This document shows positions 6,977 to 10,976 of a DNA stretch of 10,976 nucleotides, in pieces. The notes under the pieces were generated by a model, which saw only the letters and a program-made list of their open reading frames with translations, did not search any database and was not told where the DNA came from. The position numbers and the translations under genes were made by a program. The stretch covers positions 1 to 10,976 of the forward strand of contig JAGZLX010000055.1 of the NCBI GenBank assembly GCA_018364485.1. Reading direction: 5' to 3'. The DNA comes from Granulicatella adiacens (GTDB lineage: Bacteria; Bacillota; Bacilli; Lactobacillales; Aerococcaceae). The first letter of the stretch is position 1, and every line of letters begins with the position of its first letter.

Positions 6977-8290
6977 TTAGTTTTGAACTTTCTTAAACTT
7001 CAATTCATAGTAAATATTAAATCTTTGGCCAGTTTCATGCCTTTCATAGGTAAGGGTTAAAATATCGCCGTCTATTGTGTAGTTATAATCTGTATCCAAC
7101 ATTGCTATAGAAAAGTTTGAAAAAATGACAAGATCCGAAATAGCCATTGGATTATCGAAAGTAATTTTATTTCTGTCTGTATTAACTATTCCATCTGGGA
7201 TTACAGTATGGACAGTGTAGTTTGCCTCATCAATATCAATTTTAGAATATTTACTCGCACTTAAATTTGTTTTAATCATACTATTAAAATAGTACGTACG
7301 TATGTACTCTTCTTTTGGCTCTAGTTTTATTTTAGCATTTTTTTTATGATATTCGTAGATGCTATTATAGGCGTCTGTTAGATTAACCGAACCCTCATAA
7401 GTAGCCTTATTTCCAGAAATTGTTATTGTTGGCTTTAAATTTTTTAATGTATTCCAGTAAACTTGTAGAAGCAGTTTTCTTTCATATTGAGAATGAAGGC
7501 GATAGGAAAGCCCACGTAAGAAGGCATCACCAGAATTTATAAGTTCCCATTTTCCGTCTAAAGAAGCTGTTTGTTTTGTAGTTGTTGCTGACGTATTATT
7601 TTCTGAACCAGTGACACGTTCGAATCTTAATTCTGCATGAACGGGTTGCTGAGTTTCAGAATCAGTACCATCCAAGGAAACGAGAAGAAGATTATCTTTC
7701 AATTCATATTTATATGTAATTGGGTCATATGTCTCCGTCAATGTCATAGGAAAGCTCATGTTAAAGTTTAACGGCTCTTGGAAGGACATAGTTTTATCTG
7801 TATCATTTATGGTTCCAGGAGCATAGAAACTAAAGGCGCCCGTTGTCACATCCAATGTGGCTTTATTTGTCTTGTATTTATCTGCCAATTCTTTCGTACG
7901 TTTAAATAGGTTTGTTTTGAAAACTTCAGCAGAATCTTTTTTATTAGTTCCTTTATAAAGATTGTTTGAGAAATTATTTAAGTCAGTAGAGTAGCTGACC
8001 TCAACCTTGTCACCGTTAACCTTCAAACGCATGTCTAAGTCGTCAAAAATTGTTAAAAAGTATCCGAATTGTACTTCATCTATTTCGAATAAAGAGTAAA
8101 TAGATTGGATTGAATTACGAATGTCCGTTAGTTTCCATTCACCCTCAATACCGTTTGCTTTCTTCGGGTCTTCTGTTGTGGCAGCAGGGGAACCTTCAGA
8201 GTTGTTTGCCCCCTGAGAGCATCCAGCAATAACCAAAAATGAAAAGAGAGTCAGTAGAGCAAGGATGATTTTTTTACTATGTCTAATCAT
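6977..8290 (-). CDS. Fused A-B two-module lipoprotein, diverged
   Basis: Predicted 437-residue lipoprotein, function unknown. The signal peptide ends in IAGC with Cys-24, and the tether is 25-46. Module A: GEW 50-52, DLDMRLKVNGDKVEVSYS 84-101, TGAFSFYAPGTINDTDKTMSF 150-170 region, PVHAELRFERV near 216-226. The linker (227-243) is rich in Asn/Ser/Thr and resembles the tether that follows the lipid Cys in stand-alone B lipoproteins, but no signal peptide remains. Module B: GKW 246-248, LKPTITISGNKATYEG, DGIVNTDRNKITF, YNYTIDGDILTLTYE, FKKVQN end. It is far less similar to the other two fused genes than they are to each other. AAGGAGG (8298-8304) is 7 bases before the ATG at 8288-8290. The unit is monocistronic with the shared promoter cassette. 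Confidence 0.91.
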   Translation of the reverse strand: MIRHSKKIILALLTLFSFLVIAGCSQGANNSEGSPAATTEDPKKANGIEGEWKLTDIRNSIQSIYSLFEIDEVQFGYFLTIFDDLDMRLKVNGDKVEVSYSTDLNNFSNNLYKGTNKKDSAEVFKTNLFKRTKELADKYKTNKATLDVTTGAFSFYAPGTINDTDKTMSFQEPLNFNMSFPMTLTETYDPITYKYELKDNLLLVSLDGTDSETQQPVHAELRFERVTGSENNTSATTTKQTASLDGKWELINSGDAFLRGLSYRLHSQYERKLLLQVYWNTLKNLKPTITISGNKATYEGSVNLTDAYNSIYEYHKKNAKIKLEPKEEYIRTYYFNSMIKTNLSASKYSKIDIDEANYTVHTVIPDGIVNTDRNKITFDNPMAISDLVIFSNFSIAMLDTDYNYTIDGDILTLTYERHETGQRFNIYYELKFKKVQN

Positions 8291-8329
8291 TGTTAGACCT
8301 CCTTAATAGAGTGATTCTAATATAATTTA

Positions 8330-8410
8330 ATTATAGCGTTTACAATCTTTGCTTGCAACGGTTTTCACGAATTTGACAATGTTGCCCCGTAATTTAACCG
8401 ATTATTCAAA
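8330..8410 (-). promoter_or_regulatory. Promoter and conserved upstream block of the gene 6977-8290
   Basis: TATAAT (8330-8335), 17 bases, TTGCAA (8353-8358). The proximal GTGAA (8364-8368) is intact. The distal motif is GTTAA (8394-8398), a one-base variant at the same 30-base distance, followed by TTTGAATAAT. This is the most diverged of the four copies, and the fixed spacing has survived. Confidence 0.75.
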
Positions 8411-8494
8411 ATGAGGAATGGAAAAGTCTTTTGCACGGCAGGAGCACTATTCGAGATTCTTAAAAAGGATTGTGTGAGAAAGAGTTTCTTAAGT

Positions 8495-8800
8495 CTATTA
8501 AAATACGAAGAACCTTTGGGTAATAGGAATGATAACTGCGACAAACAAGCAATGTGAAATGGGAGTAAGACAGAAGAAACAGTGCTTTTCTGTTTCTTCG
8601 TAGTCTTACCCCCGCAAGGACAAATAGGATTGACCAAACTACTTGATAGTGAAGGTCAATCCATTTGTCTACTGCGTCTACATTGTTTAAGTTAACAATA
8701 TGAAAATTGCAAGCTTGCTAGGGTTGAGACCTTAGGCTCAACCCGGTGTAGCAGTTATCATAACTATTACGAACCAAAGGTTCTAAAAGTATTTTAATAG
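8495..8800. repeat. Palindromic intergenic element, copy 3 (306 bp, enlarged)
   Basis: The same CTATTAAAATAC ends (8495-8506, 8789-8800), outer stem and GGGTTGAG/CTCAACCC hairpin are present. The central AGAGCGGGT hairpin is missing. It is replaced by about 145 bases that form three other hairpins (8561-8612, 8613-8676, 8681-8702). The inner end of the long stem, GATAACTGC/GCAGTTATC, is fully paired here, while the stem has two mismatches further out. The right end lies 3 bases from the stop codon of the gene at 8804-9496, and no separate terminator is present. Confidence 0.88.
8561..8702. other. Three-hairpin insert in palindromic element copy 3
   Basis: Hairpin i: GTAAGAC (8565-8571) and AAGAAACAG (8574-8582) pair with CTGTTTCTT (8590-8598) and GTCTTAC (8603-8609), with GGG/CCC at the base. 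Hairpin ii: GACAAAT plus GGATTGACC (8619-8635) pair with GGTCAATCC plus ATTTGTC (8654-8669), closed by CGC/GCG. Hairpin iii: ATTGTT/AACAAT (8682-8687, 8694-8699). It is seen in no other copy in this window. It reads as an alternative structural cassette rather than random filler, because nearly all of it is paired. Confidence 0.8.
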
Positions 8801-8803
8801 AAA

Positions 8804-9496
8804 TCAGTTTTGAACTTTCTTGAATTTCATTTGGTACACCAGATGTAAGTTTTGCTCCTTCATTGTACGCTCCACTTTTAGAATCATCGTATCACCAACA
8901 ATCTCATATTGATACTTTATTGGTTTTTCTTGGTCGGTGATATACAGTGGGATGACTGCAAAAATATTTGGAACTTCCGGGAAGGTAATCGTTTTGTTTT
9001 TTGTATCTAGAACGCCATCTTTTAACACAGATTTAACCGTCGATGTTTGTTCATCCCAGTCAACCGTATGGTATTTGAGGCTACGATACGTCGTCTTTGC
9101 CAAACCAACAATATAGTTAATCGCATTTTCTTTGTAGCTAAATTGTTTTTTGCCAATCACATCCCCATACGCATCCAAGAATTTTGACATGTTTGCGGTG
9201 TATTCGAATGTAACCTTATTTCCTTGAATCTTGAGCACTGGAACCACGTCTTTAAGGGCCTCTGTTGCCTTTAAGCGACTGGCCGCATCGTCGTATTGGA
9301 GTAGAAATACCTTCTCAAGAGTATCTCTAAAGTCGACAGCTTGCCACGTTCCTTCCACATCAACAGAAGCAGGTTTTGGAGCTTCTGTTGTTGGAGTTTG
9401 ACTTTGTGTTTGTTGTACTTGTTGTTGTTCGTTTCCACATCCTGCAATGAACAGTAGAGAGAAGAGGGAAACCATCCATAAAGTAAATTTTTTCAT
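8804..9496 (-). CDS. B-type module lipoprotein, second gene of a bicistron
   Basis: Predicted 230-residue lipoprotein, function unknown. I start at the ATG at 9494-9496: AAGGAG ends 8 bases before it, whereas the in-frame GTG at 9503-9505 overlaps that site and cannot use it. The signal peptide is short (Lys-2/Lys-3, core 4-16) with IAGC and Cys-20, followed by a Gln-rich tether (EQQQVQQTQSQ, 23-33). Module B: GTWQAVDFRDTLEK 49-62, IQGNKVTFEYT 90-100, SVLKDGVLDTKNKTITFPE 156-174, YQYEIVGDTMILKVE 195-209, FKKVQN end. It is the closest complete relative of the truncated gene at the right edge. The TGA stop (8804-8806) is 3 bases from palindromic element copy 3, which therefore forms its 3' untranslated region. 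Confidence 0.89.
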   Translation of the reverse strand: MKKFTLWMVSLFSLLFIAGCGNEQQQVQQTQSQTPTTEAPKPASVDVEGTWQAVDFRDTLEKVFLLQYDDAASRLKATEALKDVVPVLKIQGNKVTFEYTANMSKFLDAYGDVIGKKQFSYKENAINYIVGLAKTTYRSLKYHTVDWDEQTSTVKSVLKDGVLDTKNKTITFPEVPNIFAVIPLYITDQEKPIKYQYEIVGDTMILKVERTMKEQNLHLVYQMKFKKVQN

Positions 9497-9504
9497 GTTT
9501 GCCA

Positions 9505-9510
9505 CTCCTT
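9505..9510 (-). promoter_or_regulatory. Ribosome binding site that sets the start at 9496
   Basis: AAGGAG (minus strand) lies 8 bases before the ATG at 9494-9496 and overlaps the alternative GTG codon. It falls in the 16-base gap between the two genes, the same layout as in the other bicistrons (14 and 15 bases). Confidence 0.8.
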
Positions 9511-9512
9511 TC

Positions 9513-10175
9513 TTATTGTCCGCCTAATCGATTAAAACGAATACGCATTTCTCGAGGATAGCCTTCTTGAATATCGCCTTCAATAAAGAGCGTCATTTGA
9601 TTGCTATCCACTGTGTAGTTATACGTAATAGGTTTCAATGGATCATTGCCAATCCCCATAACAAGTGCCTTTAAGAAAGTCGGTGTTTCAGGGAAGGTGA
9701 TCGTATGTTTTTCCTTGTCGATTTCACCTTTTAAAGAGTAGTCATAGGCCAAGTTCGCATCGTCTATTTTAACCTGTGCGTGCTGATATTTCTTGACTGC
9801 CTCTTTAAACTCATCAAATTTATTTTTTACATAGGTATCCATATCAGGAGATTTCAGTTGGAGGCCCTTGTATTGATCTTCATAAATTTTTTTCGCGCTA
9901 AGATGGTACTTCAATTCGACCGTGTTGTCATTAATATCGAGTGTCATTTTTACGTCATTGAAGTCTTCTACCGCATATGCGGAAACAAATTTATTTAAAT
10001 TCATGGCCAAGAGAATTTTCTGCATCGTTAAAGGTTGTTCAGTCCATTCCCAGGATTCCTGTGGGGATGTGTTTTGTGCTTTAGGTTCAGGCGTTTGGCT
10101 TTGACAACCTGCAACTAAGAGCAGAGTAGCGAACGCCAAGAATCCGAAAAGCATCTTCTTTGTCTTGCTAAACAT
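9513..10175 (-). CDS. A-type module lipoprotein, first gene of a bicistron, diverged N-terminal motif
   Basis: Predicted 220-residue lipoprotein, the shortest complete member, function unknown. Lys-4/6/7, a hydrophobic core (9-20) and VAGC (Cys-24) are followed by a short tether (25-40). The usual G-x-W is replaced by SWEW (41-44). The rest follows the A pattern: DFNDVKMTLDINDNTVELKY 71-90, a Lys-rich helix about 113-130, LAYDYSLKGEIDKEKHTITFPE 142-163, TYNYTVDSNQMTLFIE 184-199, YPREMRIRFNR near the end. AGGAGG (10183-10188) lies 7 bases before the ATG at 10173-10175. The stop is 16 bases from the next gene's start. The upstream GTGAA block of the central units is absent, so it may not belong to the same regulon. 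Confidence 0.88.
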   Translation of the reverse strand: MFSKTKKMLFGFLAFATLLLVAGCQSQTPEPKAQNTSPQESWEWTEQPLTMQKILLAMNLNKFVSAYAVEDFNDVKMTLDINDNTVELKYHLSAKKIYEDQYKGLQLKSPDMDTYVKNKFDEFKEAVKKYQHAQVKIDDANLAYDYSLKGEIDKEKHTITFPETPTFLKALVMGIGNDPLKPITYNYTVDSNQMTLFIEGDIQEGYPREMRIRFNRLGGQ

Positions 10176-10225
10176 AGAGTTACCTCCTAAAAGTTGTTAC
10201 TTACATTTTAACATTAACTGGAGTG

Positions 10226-10256
10226 ATTATAAAGTGAAACTTTGAGCGAGTGTCAT
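10226..10256 (-). promoter_or_regulatory. Tentative promoter of the 10175-8804 bicistron
   Basis: TATAAT at 10226-10231 is perfect. The best -35 match, ATGACA (10251-10256), is five of six but 19 bases away, longer than usual. TAAAAT at 10205-10210 is a possible alternative -10. The stretch 10257-10356 has no gene. Part of it (about 10285-10356) resembles the sequence left of copy 3 (about 8420-8494). Confidence 0.4.
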
Positions 10257-10356
10257 TTGAACGGTGGGCATAATGAAAAGAGAAAAAGTCTTTAGCACAG
10301 ATGGAGCACTATTTGGGATTCTTAAGAAGAATTGTGTAAGAAAGAATTCTTTAAGT

Positions 10357-10549
10357 CTATTAAAATACGAAGAACCTTTGGGTAATAGTTATGATAACCG
10401 CGACAAACAAGCAATGTGAAATAGAGCGGGTTAAAGTTTTTAACTTTTACCCGCTCTTTGAAGCTTGCTAGGTTTGAGACCTGAGGCTCAAACCGATGTA
10501 GCAGTTATCATAACTATTACGAACCAAAGGTTCGAGAGTATTTTAATAA
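10357..10549. repeat. Palindromic intergenic element, copy 4 (193 bp)
   Basis: The length equals copies 1 and 2; the right end has A in place of the last G. The stem GTAATAGTTATGATAAC pairs perfectly with its right partner, with T10390-A10512 at the covarying position. The second hairpin is GGTTTGAG/CTCAAACC, again changed on both arms, and the central AGAGCGGGT hairpin has a new loop. It lies 13 bases beyond the stop of the partial gene and, like copy 3, has no separate terminator before it. Confidence 0.9.
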
Positions 10550-10562
10550 TGCACTTAATAAA

Positions 10563-10976
10563 TTACTTTTGCACTTTCTTAAATTTCATCGGATAAACCA
10601 AATGGATTCCATTTTCTTTATAGACCTTCTCAGCGTACATCGTAAGAATATCGCCATTGATCTCATAGTGATACGTAATTGGGACTTCTGTTGAAGAAAT
10701 ATAAAGTGGAAGAATACCAAATAGATTTGGAACATCCGGGAAGACAATCGTTTTTGCGTTTGTATCTAGAACGCCACCTTCTTGTTTTCCTTTGAAGATA
10801 TAAGTTTCATCATTATAAGTTCCAGATAAGTCTTGGGACTTTTTAATATTCTTTTGAGCAAGGGCGGCAAGTACTTTAGCTGCTTCTGCCTTATCCTTGA
10901 TTTTATCTTTATTGGCTTCAGAGTAGAACTCGAAGTATTTATTCATATCCGCAGTATAGGTATAAGTCACCTTTGT
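10563..10976 (-). CDS. Partial B-type module lipoprotein, 5' end outside the window
   Basis: The C-terminal 137 residues are visible and the frame stays open to the edge. The first residues, TKVTYTYTADMNKYFEFY, align with NKVTFEYTANMSKFLDAY in the B protein at 8804-9496, so the GTG near the edge (10968-10970) is an internal Val codon. GGVLDTNAKTIVFPD, TYHYEINGDILTMY and FKKVQK complete the B pattern, and IFAVIPLYI/LFGILPLYI is shared with that paralogue alone. By comparison roughly 90-95 residues, including signal peptide and G-x-W, are missing. An A-type partner gene would be expected just outside the window. Confidence 0.88.
   Translation of the reverse strand, partial: TKVTYTYTADMNKYFEFYSEANKDKIKDKAEAAKVLAALAQKNIKKSQDLSGTYNDETYIFKGKQEGGVLDTNAKTIVFPDVPNLFGILPLYISSTEVPITYHYEINGDILTMYAEKVYKENGIHLVYPMKFKKVQK

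Noticed and set aside
8365..8637. 90-residue open frame on the minus strand
   Set aside because: It lies across a promoter block and palindromic element copy 3, has no ribosome binding site and no resemblance to anything. A chance frame.
9497..9505. GTG start giving a protein three residues longer for the gene at 8804-9496
   Set aside because: The GTG overlaps the AAGGAG site itself; the ATG at 9494-9496 has normal spacing.
3353..10549. Elements as integron attC sites of a cassette array
   Set aside because: A tandem array with a palindrome after genes suggested attC, but the core sites RYYYAAC/GTTRRRY are not at the right places, most units have their own promoter, and no integrase is seen.
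3353..10549. Elements as a CRISPR array, retron msr-msd or group II intron
   Set aside because: Spacing is in kilobases with genes between, so it is not CRISPR. There is no reverse transcriptase, no GTGYG start and no domain V-like hairpin.
10968..10970. GTG as start of the partial gene at the right edge
   Set aside because: It aligns inside the B module (KVTYTY with KVTFEY of the paralogue), and the frame is open to the edge.

Overview
The window holds one kind of gene almost throughout: a head-to-tail array, entirely on the minus strand, of paralogous secreted lipoproteins. There are nine complete genes and one cut by the right edge. Low G+C, strong AAGGAGG ribosome binding sites, TATAAT promoters, rho-independent terminators and short lipobox signal peptides (LAGC, LASC, IAGC and similar) point to a low-GC Gram-positive member of the Bacilli, probably Lactobacillales. 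Nothing here fixes the genus. I cannot assign a molecular function to the family.

Every protein is built from one or two modules of about 190-200 residues. A module starts with a G-x-W motif, has a helical, charged middle, then a D/NG-x-x-D...KTITF-like strand, a TY-x-Y...L-x-L strand pair and an FKKV/FKR end. I separate an A type (KVSMNK-x-TG...YEATG, LPVHYELHFKR) from a B type (W-x-A-I-D-F-R, VLK-x-G-x-L-D, L-x-FKKV). In transcription order (right to left) the units are: a partial B gene (10563-10976); a bicistron A then B (9513-10175, 8804-9496); three single genes in which A and B are fused in one polypeptide (6977-8290, 5221-6516, 3614-4921); a bicistron A then B (2431-3147, 1705-2415); and a last bicistron, A-like then B (836-1525, 108-821). 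Every complete unit therefore delivers one A and one B module, as two lipoproteins or as one. The G-x-W start and repeated C-terminal strands suggest a small extracytoplasmic beta-barrel (lipocalin/calycin-like); this is inference only.

The junctions are of two kinds. Four carry a palindromic element of 193 bp (306 bp in one copy) whose ends are CTATTAAAATAC and its inverse. The copies differ by compensatory base changes in several stems, so a folded structure appears to be under selection. The other two junctions have only a GAATGTAG terminator hairpin and a promoter. The units starting at 3147, 4921, 6516 and 8290 share one promoter cassette: TTGCAA, 17 bp, TATAAT, plus an upstream block with two GTGAA-type motifs exactly 30 bp apart.

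The most interesting points are the covarying intergenic element and its enlarged modular copy at 8495-8800, the repeated switch between split and fused A-B pairs, and the shared upstream block that suggests a common regulator. No RNA genes, CRISPR arrays, transposases or recombinases are visible.
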